DNA of 64,000 nucleotides from JAPPHA01 sp965221575 (GCA_965221575.1 CBDCSM010000011.1:806001-870000), one strand, 5' to 3'; shown: positions 43,737 to 58,618, counted from the first letter of the stretch. Numbers and translations: made by a program. Notes: generated by a model not told the origin, from the sequence alone.

Positions 43737-46700
43737 TCACGCTGCCGACGACTCCTCCGCACCCGTTGAAAAGTCCGGCGGGAGATTCTCGCCGATGATG
43801 GCGTCCGGGGCGTCGGCGTCGGCGTAGGCCTCGGCGTCGTCCAGATCCGAATCGGGCGCCATCAACCGCATCGCGTCCTCTTCCTCGTTCCGGCGCCTTT
43901 CCTCGATCACCGCCCTGTCGCGTTCGACGGCGATTCGCCTGACTTCCTGCGCCGCACGTCCCGTGCCCGCAGGAATCAGCCGCCCGACAATGACGTTTTC
44001 CTTCAGGCCGATCAGCTTGTCCCGCTTGCCCCTGACAGACGCCTCGGTCAGAACCCGGGTCGTCTCCTGGAACGACGCGGCTGAAATGAACGACCGCGTC
44101 TGCAAGGACGCCTTGGTGATCCCGAGCAGGACCGGTCCACCCGTCGCAGGCTGGCGGCCGTCCTCGATCGCCCTGTCATTGATGTCGTCAAACTCCGACT
44201 TGTCGACCTGTTCGCCCTTGAGCAATGTCGTCTCGCCCGAGTCATGGATCTCCCACTTCTGCAGCATCTGGCGAACGATCACCTCGATGTGCTTGTCGTT
44301 GATCTTCACGCCTTGAAGCCGGTAGACGTCCTGAACCTCGTTGATCAGGTAGTCGGCGAGCGCTTCGACACCGAGGATCTGCAAGATGTCGTGCGGAGCG
44401 GGATTCCCCTCCATGATGTAATCGCCCTTCTGGACGAAATCACCTTCCTGGACAGGAATGTGCTTGCCCTTGGGAACCAGGTAGACCGCCGGATCCACGT
44501 TTTCATCCAGCGGGATGATCTTGATCTGGCGCTTGTTCTTGTAATCCCGTCCGAAGGACACGTTGCCGTCGACTTCGGCGATTATCGCGTGATCCTTCGG
44601 GCGCCGGGCCTCGAAAAGTTCCGCCACACGGGGCAGTCCGCCGGTGATGTCCTTCGTTCGGGCGCCTTCCCGCGGGATCCGCGCGAGAACGTCGCCGGCC
44701 AGGACTTCCACCTCGTCCTCGATCGAGAGAATTGCCCCGACCGACACGGCCCGGGTTTCCAGCACGCCGGATTCGGGCACGGCCGCGTTTTCAAGCAGCT
44801 CACGCTCGAACGCGACGTAGCCCGACTTGTCGGGCCTGAGATCAAGATCGGCCTTTTCGCTCAGATCCTGCCGCACGCCCTTCCAGGCTTCCGGTTCGAT
44901 GATGACGATTTCCGGCTTCAGGTCCTTGCCTCCGATCCCGGCACGCCAGTCCGTCACGATCTTCTGGGTAATGCCGGTGGCGTCGTCGGTCTCGTCCCGA
45001 ACGGAAACCCCGGTGATGAGGTCGACGAACTTCACCACTCCCGACGTCTCGGCGATGATCGGCAGCGTGTACGGGTCCCACTCGAACAGGCGGGTGCCGC
45101 GGGCGACCTCCTGGCCATCGGCAACGAGCAGCCGCGACCCGTAGGTCAGGCGATGCCGCGACCGTACGATCCCGTTGTCGTCGGTGATTGTCAGTTCCGT
45201 GTTCCTGCCCATCACGATCTGATCGCCATGGCGGTCCGTCAGCATCTTCGGGTTCGACACCTCCAACTTTCCGGCATGGCCGGCTTCGGCAAATGACTGC
45301 TGGGCCGTCTCGGCGATGCCGCCGATGTGGAACGTGCGCATGGTCAGCTGGGTGCCGGGTTCGCCAATCGACTGGGCCGCGATGATTCCCACGGCTTCCC
45401 CGGGATTGACCATGATCCCGCGCGCCAGGTCGCGCCCGTAGCACATGGCGCAGATCCCGTCCTCGGCCTCGCATGTCAGCGGCGACCGGATCTTGACCGA
45501 CCTGACACCGGCTTCCTCGATGGCGTCCGCCTTGCGCTCATCCACGAGTTCGCCGCGCCTGCTCACGACCTCGCCCGAAACGGGGTCGACAACGTCCTCG
45601 GCCGCGACCCGCCCGAGGATCCGCTCCTGCAGGGGCGATACGATCAGTCCGTCGCTGACGACGTCCTCGGCCGTGATTCCCTTGTCCGTCCCGCAATCAT
45701 GGATTCGGACGATGCAGTCCTGGGCCACGTCGACGAGGCGGCGGGTCAGATAGCCCGAATTCGCTGTCTTGAGCGCGGTGTCCGCGAGTCCTTTCCGGGC
45801 GCCATGGGTCGAGTTGAAATACTCGAGCACGGTCAGCCCTTCCTTGAAGTTCGAGATGATCGGGGTCTCGATGATCTCGCCGCTCGGCTTGGCCATGAGC
45901 CCCCGCATTCCGCCAAGCTGCTTCATTTGCGCCGGGGACCCGCGCGCGCCGGAATGCGCCATCATGTAGACGGAGTTCGGCTCGGCTTCGGCCCCGTTCT
46001 CCTGCGTCCGCATGGCGGAAATCTGGTCCATCATCGCGTCGGCCACGGTGTCCGAGCATTTCGACCAGGCGTCGACCACCTTGTTGTACTTTTCGCCCTG
46101 GGTGATCAGGCCGTCCATATACTGCTGTTCGAATTCCTTGACCTGATCGCGGGTTTCCGAAACGATCGACCACTTGGACTCCGGTATGACCATGTCGTCC
46201 TTGCCGAAGGAGATCCCGGCCCGGAACGCCTCCCGGAATCCGAGACTCATGATCTGGTCGCAGAAAATCACCGATTCCTTCTGTCCACAGTACCGGTGGA
46301 CGATGTCGATCACTTCGCCGACCTCCTTCTTTCGCAGCAGGCGGTTGACGATGTCGAACGGCGTCTTGTGATTGAGCGGCAGGATGGACCCCAGGAGAAC
46401 ACGGCCCGGCGTCGTCTCGAATCGCTGCCAGACCGTGGAGCCCAGCTCGTCGACCTGTTCGAGGCGGCAGGTGATCCTCGCATGCAGGTGGAGAACCGAC
46501 TCCTCCGCATCCAGCGCGTGACGAACCTCGTCGGGCGACGAGAAGATCATGCCTTCGCCCGGCATGCCTTCACGCTCCATGGAAATGTAGTAGAGGCCGA
46601 GAATCATGTCCTGCGATGGAACGATGATCGGCTTGCCATTGGCCGGCGACAGCACGTTGTTCGTCGACATCATAAGGACACGGGCCTCGAGCTGCGCCTC

Positions 46701-48131
46701 GAGGCTGAGCGGCACGTGAACCGCCATCTGGTCACCGTCAAAGTCCGCATTGAAGGCGGAACATACCAGCGGGTGCAACTGGATCGCCTTGCCCTCGATC
46801 AGAACGGGCTCGAATGCCTGGATCCCGAGGCGGTGCAGCGTCGGCGCCCTGTTCAGGAGAACGGGATGTTCCCTGATGACCCGGTCGAGTATGTCCCAGA
46901 CCTCCGATCGCTCGGATTCGACGTATTTCTTTGCCTGCTTGACCGTGGTGGTCTGGCCCATCGCGTCCAGGCGCGCGTAGATGAACGGCTTGAACAGCTC
47001 CAGGGCCATCTTCTTCGGCAGGCCGCACTGGTGCAGCTTGAGCTCGGGCCCGGTCACGATAACGGATCGTCCCGAAAAGTCGACGCGCTTCCCGAGCAGG
47101 TTCTGCCGGAACCGGCCCTGCTTGCCCTTCAGCATGTCGGAAAGCGATTTCAGCGGGCGCTTGTTGGTACCGGTGATGACCCGTCCGCGCCGGCCGTTGT
47201 CGAAGAGGGCGTCGACCGACTCCTGCAGCATGCGTTTCTCGTTGCGCACGATGATGTCCGGCGCCCGCAGTTCGATCAGCCGCTTGAGCCGGTTGTTCCG
47301 ATTGATGACGCGACGGTAGAGGTCGTTCAGGTCGGACGTTGCGAACCGGCCGCCGTCGAGCGGCACCAGGGGCCTGAGTTCCGGCGGAATGACCGGAAGA
47401 ACGGTCAGGATCATCCATTCCGGCCTGTTGCCGGATTCGATGAAACTCTCGACCACCTTCAGACGCTTGACGATGGTCTTCTGCTTGAGTTCGCTGTTGG
47501 TCGCCGCGAGATCTTCCCTGAGTTCCCTGGCATCCGCCTCCAGGTCGACATTGGCGAGCATTTCGCGGATCGCCTCGGCACCGATATTGGCATTGAACGC
47601 GTCGGCGCCGTAGGTGTCCTGGGCCTCCAGGTATTCCTGCTCGCTCAACAGCTGCTGGTACTCCAGGTCGGTCAGCCCGGGGTCGATCACCAGGTATTTC
47701 TCGAAATAGAGGACGCTCTCGAGATCCCGGAGTTTCATGCCCAGCATCAGCCCGATGCGGGACGGCAGCGACTTCAGGAACCAGATATGCGCAACCGGAG
47801 CCGCCAGTTCGATATGCCCCATGCGCTCCCTGCGAACCTTCTGCAGCGTGACCTCCACGCCGCACTTCTCGCAGGTCACGCCGCGGTACTTCATGCGCTT
47901 GTACTTGCCGCACAGGCACTCGAAATCCTTGATCGGGCCGAAGATCCTGGCGCAGAACAGCCCGTCGCGCTCCGGCTTGAAGGTCCGGTAATTGATCGTC
48001 TCGGGTTTCTTGATTTCCCCGAAGGACCAACTCAGGATGCACTCGGGCGACGCCAGCGAGATCCGGATTTCGTCGAAGCTCCGCACCGGTTGGTTCGAAC
48101 GAGACGGATTGTGGAAGATTTCCTGGTTCAT
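43737..48131 (-). CDS. rpoC: RNA polymerase beta' subunit
   Basis: A 1464-residue subunit with the N-terminal zinc finger CLCGKYKRMKYRGVTCEKCG, the catalytic magnesium loop NADFDGDQM, the bridge and trigger helices (HSGARGSPAQMKQLGGMRGL), and a second zinc site with CEAEDGICAMCYG. Length is within the alphaproteobacterial range. It follows rpoB by 86 bp. The next conserved gene, rpsL, has been pushed 5 kb away by the accessory operon. Confidence 0.98.
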   Translation of the reverse strand: MNQEIFHNPSRSNQPVRSFDEIRISLASPECILSWSFGEIKKPETINYRTFKPERDGLFCARIFGPIKDFECLCGKYKRMKYRGVTCEKCGVEVTLQKVRRERMGHIELAAPVAHIWFLKSLPSRIGLMLGMKLRDLESVLYFEKYLVIDPGLTDLEYQQLLSEQEYLEAQDTYGADAFNANIGAEAIREMLANVDLEADARELREDLAATNSELKQKTIVKRLKVVESFIESGNRPEWMILTVLPVIPPELRPLVPLDGGRFATSDLNDLYRRVINRNNRLKRLIELRAPDIIVRNEKRMLQESVDALFDNGRRGRVITGTNKRPLKSLSDMLKGKQGRFRQNLLGKRVDFSGRSVIVTGPELKLHQCGLPKKMALELFKPFIYARLDAMGQTTTVKQAKKYVESERSEVWDILDRVIREHPVLLNRAPTLHRLGIQAFEPVLIEGKAIQLHPLVCSAFNADFDGDQMAVHVPLSLEAQLEARVLMMSTNNVLSPANGKPIIVPSQDMILGLYYISMEREGMPGEGMIFSSPDEVRHALDAEESVLHLHARITCRLEQVDELGSTVWQRFETTPGRVLLGSILPLNHKTPFDIVNRLLRKKEVGEVIDIVHRYCGQKESVIFCDQIMSLGFREAFRAGISFGKDDMVIPESKWSIVSETRDQVKEFEQQYMDGLITQGEKYNKVVDAWSKCSDTVADAMMDQISAMRTQENGAEAEPNSVYMMAHSGARGSPAQMKQLGGMRGLMAKPSGEIIETPIISNFKEGLTVLEYFNSTHGARKGLADTALKTANSGYLTRRLVDVAQDCIVRIHDCGTDKGITAEDVVSDGLIVSPLQERILGRVAAEDVVDPVSGEVVSRRGELVDERKADAIEEAGVRSVKIRSPLTCEAEDGICAMCYGRDLARGIMVNPGEAVGIIAAQSIGEPGTQLTMRTFHIGGIAETAQQSFAEAGHAGKLEVSNPKMLTDRHGDQIVMGRNTELTITDDNGIVRSRHRLTYGSRLLVADGQEVARGTRLFEWDPYTLPIIAETSGVVKFVDLITGVSVRDETDDATGITQKIVTDWRAGIGGKDLKPEIVIIEPEAWKGVRQDLSEKADLDLRPDKSGYVAFERELLENAAVPESGVLETRAVSVGAILSIEDEVEVLAGDVLARIPREGARTKDITGGLPRVAELFEARRPKDHAIIAEVDGNVSFGRDYKNKRQIKIIPLDENVDPAVYLVPKGKHIPVQEGDFVQKGDYIMEGNPAPHDILQILGVEALADYLINEVQDVYRLQGVKINDKHIEVIVRQMLQKWEIHDSGETTLLKGEQVDKSEFDDINDRAIEDGRQPATGGPVLLGITKASLQTRSFISAASFQETTRVLTEASVRGKRDKLIGLKENVIVGRLIPAGTGRAAQEVRRIAVERDRAVIEERRRNEEEDAMRLMAPDSDLDDAEAYADADAPDAIIGENLPPDFSTGAEESSAA

Positions 48132-48217
48132 GATCTGCTCCCGGATCCTCGAGATGTCAGGACCGCGCCGTCCTGAATCGGTGGTTTGCGCTCGGTTCCT
48201 GCCCGCGGTTCACGCGT

Positions 48218-52414
<4,197 letters not shown>

Positions 52415-52571
52415 GTCTGTCGCTCGCTATTTTTGACGCGAATCTCGAACGGAGCCTGCCGGGATGGCGGCTCCGAACTGGAATCGTGATGTTCCGATGC
52501 CCTTTTCCGCCGGACGCGTCGTGTCCAGCTTGCGGCCCGGTAACAGTCCGCCAGGGGGTCCTGGAAAATCC

Positions 52572-52608
52572 CCCGGCCCTTCTGGGCGGGACCCGGATGA
52601 GGGCCGGG
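52572..52608 (-). terminator. Attenuator-like hairpin between rplL and rpoB
   Basis: CCCGGCCCT (52572-52580) and AGGGCCGGG (52600-52608) form a perfect 9-bp stem around a 19-nt loop. On the minus-strand transcript the stem is followed by GGATTTTCC. Position matches the classical attenuator that reduces rpoBC transcription relative to rplJL. Confidence 0.5.
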
Positions 52609-52631
52609 CCCCCGGTTCTTCGTCCCCGACA

Positions 52632-52647
52632 GCCGGGTTTCCCCGGC
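52632..52647 (-). promoter_or_regulatory. GNRA-type hairpin in the rplL-rpoB spacer
   Basis: GCCGGG (52632-52637) and CCCGGC (52642-52647) enclose four bases; in the minus-strand RNA the loop is GAAA, a stable tetraloop. It lies between the rplL stop and the larger attenuator-like stem. Confidence 0.45.
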
Positions 52648-52658
52648 CCGGGGCATGT

Positions 52659-53039
52659 TCAGGTGAGGTCGACCTCTGCGCCGGCGGCCTCGAGCTTGGC
52701 CTTGATTTCCTCGGCCTCCGCCTTTGTCGCACCTTCCTTGACGGTCTTTCCGCCGGCCTCCACCAGCTCCTTGGCTTCCTTCAGGCCAAGACCGGTAATG
52801 GCGCGGACTTCCTTGATCACGTTGATCTTCTTTTCGCCGAACGACTTGAGGATGACGTCGAATGAATCCTTTTCTTCCGCGGCTTCCTCGGCATCCCCGC
52901 CAGCGCCGGGACCGGCGACCATGATGGCGCCTCCGGCCGGCTCGATGCCGTATTCATCCTTCAGAATCGTCTTGAGTTCCTGCGCTTCGAGAAGCGTCAG
53001 CCCCACGATTTCCTCTGCCATTTTCTTCAGATCAGCCAT
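52659..53039 (-). CDS. rplL: 50S ribosomal protein L7/L12
   Basis: A 126-residue stalk protein. N-terminal dimerisation domain (LKKMAEEIVGLTLLEAQELK), an Ala/Gly-rich hinge around residue 45, and the C-terminal factor-binding domain INVIKEVRAITGLGLKEAKE. Multiple copies bind L10 and recruit translation GTPases. Confidence 0.97.
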   Translation of the reverse strand: MADLKKMAEEIVGLTLLEAQELKTILKDEYGIEPAGGAIMVAGPGAGGDAEEAAEEKDSFDVILKSFGEKKINVIKEVRAITGLGLKEAKELVEAGGKTVKEGATKAEAEEIKAKLEAAGAEVDLT

Positions 53040-53161
53040 TTTCGTGTTCCGTTCGTTCTGGGTTTCTGTTCCTGGGTTCAGATCCTGTGTCCTGGCGCGG
53101 CAGCGCCGGCGTGTTCCGCGGGCATTTCCATCCGGTTGCCGCCGCGGTCAGCCGGTCCCGA

Positions 53162-53680
53162 TCAGGCGGCTTCCCTCATCTCCTCCACCGCGGACAGGAC
53201 GCCCGCGATACCTGACGCCGGTGCGCCTATTGCGGCCGCGACGCCTGACGCAGGCGCCGCGATGCAGGCCACGATGGACGCAATCAGCTCCTCGCGTGAC
53301 GGCATCGACGCAACCGCCTTGACGCCCGAGGGATCGAGGGTCGTGCCACCCATGGACCCGCCGAGGACGACGAGCTTGCCATTGTCCTTGGCGTAGGATT
53401 CCGTAACCTTCGCCGCGGTGACAGGATCCTCCGAAAAGGCGAAAACCGTCATTCCGGTCAGGAGATCGGAAATTCCCTCGCACGGCGTGCCCCTGAGGGC
53501 GATCCTCGCGAGCCGGTTCTTGGCGACCCGGACGACTCCGCCCGAATCACGCATGCGCCTCCGGTAGTCCTGCATGTCGGCGACAGACAGGCCTTGGTAA
53601 TGGGCGACCACGACCACACCAGAGTCCGTAAAGATCCGGCCGAGATCCTCGACCACCTTTTCTTTCTGGGCTCTATCCAC
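53162..53680 (-). CDS. rplJ: 50S ribosomal protein L10
   Basis: A 172-residue stalk-base protein that binds 23S rRNA and carries L7/L12 dimers. MDRAQKEKVVEDLGRIF at the start and VVAHYQGLSVADMQDYRRRM are typical. The start codon is GTG at 53680. In many bacteria the L10-L12 complex represses this operon through the leader RNA upstream. Confidence 0.96.
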   Translation of the reverse strand: MDRAQKEKVVEDLGRIFTDSGVVVVAHYQGLSVADMQDYRRRMRDSGGVVRVAKNRLARIALRGTPCEGISDLLTGMTVFAFSEDPVTAAKVTESYAKDNGKLVVLGGSMGGTTLDPSGVKAVASMPSREELIASIVACIAAPASGVAAAIGAPASGIAGVLSAVEEMREAA

Positions 53681-53943
53681 AGTCTTTCTCCAATTGGCGG
53701 GAGGAAATCCTCCCCACCGGGTTTTGCCGTCGAGGCGGGCAGTGCCCGCGATGCCGGCATCTTGGCAGTCCTCGGATACGGGCTCCTTCCAAAACCGCCC
53801 CGGAGTTGAAACCCCTGGCCAATTCGAATGTTTCCCGTCTCAGGCAGGAAATTAAGCCCTCGCGGGCACCCACCGTCTCGGACAGTATCAGGCAGGCTCC
53901 CCGCCTGCCCCCGCCGACCGGCCCGCCGGGCCGGCCGAACGTC
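53681..53943 (-). promoter_or_regulatory. rplJ leader (probable L10 autoregulatory RNA) with hairpin
   Basis: This 263-nt spacer precedes rplJ. Near its start in the transcript a perfect stem GGCAGGC/GCCTGCC (53891-53897 and 53903-53909) has a five-base loop, possibly a terminator or attenuator after rplA. Further on lie runs that could form the kinked L10-binding structure. Assignment rests on position; secondary structure was not computed. Confidence 0.45.
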
Positions 53944-54642
53944 TCAAGAACCCGTGGCGTCCGCGATGTCGACGGATACCCCGGGCCCCATGGTTGAACT
54001 CAGCGAGATCTTCTTGAGATACGTTCCCTTCGCCGCCTGGGGTTTTGCGCGGCTGATCGCCGCGACAAACGCCCGGGCATTCTCGACCAGCTTGTCCTCG
54101 TCGAATGAAGCCTTGCCGATGCCCGCGTGGACAACGCCGGCGCGCTCGACGCGATACTGGACCTGGCCGGCCTTCGCGGACTTGACAGCGCCCGCGACAT
54201 CCTTGGTCACGGTGCCGACCTTGGGGTTCGGCATCAGGTTGCGCGGCCCGAGTATCCTCCCGAGCCGTCCGACCACCGGCATCATGTCGGGCGTCGCCAC
54301 ACACCGGTCAAACTCGATCGTGCCACCCTGGATCGTCTCCATCAGGTCCTCGGCACCGACGATGTCCGCACCGGCTTCCTTCGCCTCGTCGGCCTTCTCG
54401 CCGCGGGCGAAAACCGCCACGCGTATGTGTTTCCCCGTCCCGTTGGGCAATTCCACCACACCCCGGACCATCTGGTCCGCGTGCCGCGGGTCGACACCCA
54501 GGTTCATGGCGATCTCGACGGTTTCATCGAACTTCGCGGTCGCGTTGCCCCGGATCAGGGCCACGGCCTCGGCCAGGGAGACCGAGCGCCTGTCCTTGAC
54601 CTCGTTCCGGGCCGTGCGAATTCTCTTTCCGGGTCTTGCCAA
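53944..54642 (-). CDS. rplA: 50S ribosomal protein L1
   Basis: A 232-residue L1-stalk protein that moves deacylated tRNA out of the E site. The start is TTG at 54642 (MARPGKRIRTARNEV), five bases after the rplK stop; the G-rich end of rplK supplies the ribosome-binding site. LGRILGPRNLMPNPKVGTVT is diagnostic. A longer frame to 55110 runs through rplK and is rejected. Confidence 0.95.
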   Translation of the reverse strand: MARPGKRIRTARNEVKDRRSVSLAEAVALIRGNATAKFDETVEIAMNLGVDPRHADQMVRGVVELPNGTGKHIRVAVFARGEKADEAKEAGADIVGAEDLMETIQGGTIEFDRCVATPDMMPVVGRLGRILGPRNLMPNPKVGTVTKDVAGAVKSAKAGQVQYRVERAGVVHAGIGKASFDEDKLVENARAFVAAISRAKPQAAKGTYLKKISLSSTMGPGVSVDIADATGS

Positions 54643-54647
54643 TGTCT

Positions 54648-55076
54648 CTACCCCCTGACCTCGATTCCCATGGAGCGCGCCGAACCGAGTACGATCTGCA
54701 TGGCCGATTCGACGTCGTACGCGTTCAGGTCCTTCATCTTCGCCTCGGCGATTTCCTGCACCTGCGCCCGCGTGACATACCCCTTGACTTCCCGCCCCGG
54801 CGTATTCGCGGCCTTCTCCAGTCCGGCGGCCTTTTTCAGGAAGTGCGACGCAGGCGGGGTCCGGACCTCCATGCTGAATGACTTGTCGGCAAAATAGGTG
54901 ATGATCGTCGGGCATGGCGCGCCGGGTTCGATGTCCTGGGTCCTGGCATTGAACGCCTTGCAGAATTCCATGATGTTGATGCCGCGCTGTCCGAGTGCCG
55001 GGCCGACCGGCGGCGACGGGTTGGCCTGCCCTGCCGGCACCTGGAGCTTGACTTTTCCGACTACCTTCTTGGCCAT
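54648..55076 (-). CDS. rplK: 50S ribosomal protein L11
   Basis: A 142-residue protein with the proline-rich N-domain QVPAGQANPSPPVGPALGQR that binds thiostrepton and interacts with elongation factors, and C-domain ARSMGIEVRG. It precedes rplA with a 5-bp gap. Confidence 0.97.
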   Translation of the reverse strand: MAKKVVGKVKLQVPAGQANPSPPVGPALGQRGINIMEFCKAFNARTQDIEPGAPCPTIITYFADKSFSMEVRTPPASHFLKKAAGLEKAANTPGREVKGYVTRAQVQEIAEAKMKDLNAYDVESAMQIVLGSARSMGIEVRG

Positions 55077-55185
55077 GCCGGCCTCCCTTCACCCCGGTCC
55101 GGTTCTCCACCCGGACCCGTTCAATTCCAAATCCGGCCCTGTCCAGGGCCTCACGCCGGTATTTTCCCTGCCCGCGAGCCGGGGT

Positions 55186-55719
55186 TCAGCTCAGTTTCGA
55201 CACCTGGGTGTATTCCAGGTCGACCGGGGTTGCGCGTCCGAAGATCGATACGCTGACCTTGAGGCGCGCGTTCTCCTCGTCCACGTCCTCGACCATGCCG
55301 GAGAATCCTTCGAACGGCCCGTCGATGACGCTGACGTTTTCGCCGATATCGAAACTGATGCGCGCGCGCGGCCGTTCGCTGCCTTCACGCGCCCTGTTCA
55401 GGATCCGGTCGACATCGGCGTCGGGCAACGGCGACGGCTTTCCGGGTTCGCCGAGGAATCCGGTGACCCGGTGAATGTTGTTGATCAGGTGGTATCCCCG
55501 TTCCGACATCTCCATTTTCACGAGAACGTAACCCGGCATGAATCGTCGTTCGGTATTGACTTTCTTGCCCCGCCGGATCTCGATGACTTCCTCGGTCGGA
55601 ACGCAGACCTCGACGATCGATTCTCCCATCCCCTCGTTGCCTACCACGTCCAGAATCGAATCGCGCACCCGTTTTTCGAAATTGGACAGCACGCTGACCG
55701 AATACCAACGCTTAGCCAT
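55186..55719 (-). CDS. nusG: Transcription termination/antitermination factor NusG
   Basis: A 177-residue factor: the NGN domain (MAKRWYSVSVLSNFEKRV) binds polymerase, and the C-terminal KOW domain (VIDGPFEGFSGMVEDVDEEN) binds Rho or S10. The start at 55719 is the family N-terminus; an 11-residue longer frame is rejected. It lies between secE and rplK as usual. Confidence 0.96.
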   Translation of the reverse strand: MAKRWYSVSVLSNFEKRVRDSILDVVGNEGMGESIVEVCVPTEEVIEIRRGKKVNTERRFMPGYVLVKMEMSERGYHLINNIHRVTGFLGEPGKPSPLPDADVDRILNRAREGSERPRARISFDIGENVSVIDGPFEGFSGMVEDVDEENARLKVSVSIFGRATPVDLEYTQVSKLS

Positions 55720-55880
55720 ATTGCTTGACGTCCTGCCAAAACACGGCGGCATCGCCGCAGAAATGTCTATTTTTCAAGGGGTTGCGGTTCCTGTCCCAAC
55801 GAAAACACGACAAGCAGCCCGAATCGGCCAGCACCGCCGGGTATCGTTTCGCAGATTGTTAACAGAATCCGCCCGGCGGA

Positions 55881-56072
55881 TCAAGTGGCCATGTCGAGGA
55901 TTCCCGTCAAGCCCAGCCGGACAACCTGGTCCACGAGAAAGAAGAACAATGCCGCGACCGCGGCCATGAGGAAGACCATCACGGTCGTGATTGCCGTCTC
56001 CTTGCGCGTCGGCCAGACCACGCGGGACACCTCGGCCCGGACCTGCTGCATGAATGCGAACGGATTGATCAT
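55881..56072 (-). CDS. secE: Preprotein translocase subunit SecE
   Basis: A 63-residue single-helix type SecE: an amphipathic N-terminus (FMQQVRAEVSRVVWPTRKET) followed by one membrane helix (VMVFLMAAVAALFFFLVDQV). It clamps the SecY channel. It lies between tRNA-Trp and nusG, the conserved order. Confidence 0.95.
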   Translation of the reverse strand: MINPFAFMQQVRAEVSRVVWPTRKETAITTVMVFLMAAVAALFFFLVDQVVRLGLTGILDMAT

Positions 56073-56123
56073 CGTGCTGTCTTCTCCTTGCCACCCGCGG
56101 TCGAGTGACCAAGGGCAAATCCC

Positions 56124-56199
56124 TGGCAGGGGCGGAGGGACTCGAACCCCCGGCCCTCGGTTTTGGAGACCGATGCTCTACCGACTGAGCTACACCCCT
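56124..56199 (-). tRNA. trnW: tRNA-Trp (anticodon CCA)
   Basis: The minus strand folds as a standard cloverleaf of 76 nt: acceptor AGGGGTG/CGCCCCT, D-arm GCTCAGTCGGTAGAGC, anticodon stem TCGGT/ACCGA around CTCCAAA (anticodon CCA), T-arm with GGTTCGAGTCC. Discriminator G is followed by an encoded CCA (56124-56126). It lies between tuf copy 2 and secE. Confidence 0.97.
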
Positions 56200-56410
56200 A
56201 TCAGAACAGAACCCGAGTACCAGCCACCGCGTTGTTGCGCAAGCCATTGCACGGGATCACCCGTGAACGGAACCATGCGGGACGGTTCCCCCGGGCCGAC
56301 GCCCGGCATCGCGGCGGACCGGCGCCAGGCGGGCGGGAGGGCCGGACGTGACTCCGGCTTTCCCCGGTCTCGTCCGTCCCTACGATACGGGGATGCGGAG
56401 GAACCCGTGT

Positions 56411-57586
<1,176 letters not shown>

Positions 57587-57754
57587 GCCAGAAACCTCCA
57601 GTGCCCGCTGTTCTTTGTCGTCTTCTTGCGCACCATATGCCGCATCCGGGCCCGGCACACCGTGTACCGCCCGCCGAACGGAGCCGACCGCCTAATTGCT
57701 ATCCCCGATTAAATCAACACGGAATTTGTCGCATAGCCGGCATCGGTCCCCGAA

Positions 57755-57896
57755 TCTGTCGATCACCTTGCCGCTGGTTGCCGCCTTCGGTTTTGAACCG
57801 ATCCGTTTCGGAGTTTTCATCGTCGTCTTGACCGAACGCGGTCTCGTCACGCCTCCAATCGAGTTCAACCATTATGTCCTACAGGTCGGCGCCTGC
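57755..57896 (+). pseudogene. TRAP transporter DctM C-terminal fragment
   Basis: The plus strand encodes LSITLPLVAAFGFEPIRFGV, FIVVLTERGLVTPPIEFN and HYVLQVG. It closely matches the C-terminal part of the intact DctM encoded at 62246-63559 (LPITLPLVVSVGFDPIWFGV, FIVVMIELGLVTPPIGFN). Only this 47-codon piece survives, with no start and no flanking transporter sequence. Confidence 0.7.
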
Positions 57897-58610
57897 ACAC
57901 TGCCCGTGAAGAGACCACTCACCTGCCGGAAGTTTGTCCGTCCGTCTCGGAGGGTGCCATCCGGGCGACCTGAGAATGGAAAAAGCACCGCCAGCATCCG
58001 AAGGCCGGCCCGTGGATGATGGTGAGATCGTCCCCCGTGGCGGTAGCGTCACGGGAACGCGACGATGGCGCGGGAAACTCCCGGCCGCCGCCGCCGGAGT
58101 CCCCTACTCCGCCGCACCCGAAAGCCCCGCCATGGTGGAAAACGCTGCCGTCCGAGGAGCGGGAGGCCGCGTTTGGCGCGTTTGCGGTCGCCGGAGCGGG
58201 CGAAAACGTGCTTGTCCGGAACGAAAGGGAAATCATCGAGGCCGCCACCTGGTCCTAGGGAAGAATACCTTTCCCGCAAGCGAAGAAATCACCCGGAAAG
58301 GCGAAAAGGAAGCGGGCGGTCTTCCCGCCTGGGAAGGACTGGAGTATGCCTTGGAGAAGGCCTGGTACCGGATTTGCCGGCATTGGAAGTTGCAGGCTTT
58401 CGCGAGGCTCGGTCAAAAGCCCTATTTCATCTGCGCCGACTCGAAGAACGACCGCAACATTGCAGAGGGCCTTGCCGACATGCCGATGACACTGGCGATA
58501 CGGGTCACCGATCAGGAATGTACGCCTGGTCCTGGGGCCATTGTCCACGTCTGGCAACGTGGTGCCCGCGGGATCAACTCCAGCAATGCCGTGAATCCCG
58601 ACGATTCACC

Positions 58611-58618
58611 ACGAGTTA
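58611..58618. repeat. Left 8-bp target-site duplication
   Basis: ACGAGTTA directly before the left inverted end; identical to 60394-60401 directly after the right end. Confidence 0.6.

Larger units (their letters stand above)
57587..58618. other. Decayed region upstream of tuf copy 2
   Basis: About 1 kb without an intact gene. It should contain the tuf promoter near its left end. A TRAP-transporter fragment (57755-57896) is recognisable. From about 58090 to 58610 the plus strand shows protein-like pieces in two frames (WWKTLPSEEREAAFGAF, then GLEYALEKAWYRICRHW and PYFICADSKNDRNIAEGLAD), as if a gene had been frameshifted; I do not recognise it. Confidence 0.4.

Noticed and set aside
45327..48176. 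949-codon plus-strand frame opposite rpoC, and a similar 712-codon frame at 48908-51046 opposite rpoB
   Set aside because: Antisense shadows of rpoC and rpoB created by codon bias; rich in Arg, His, Asp and Gly with no motif.
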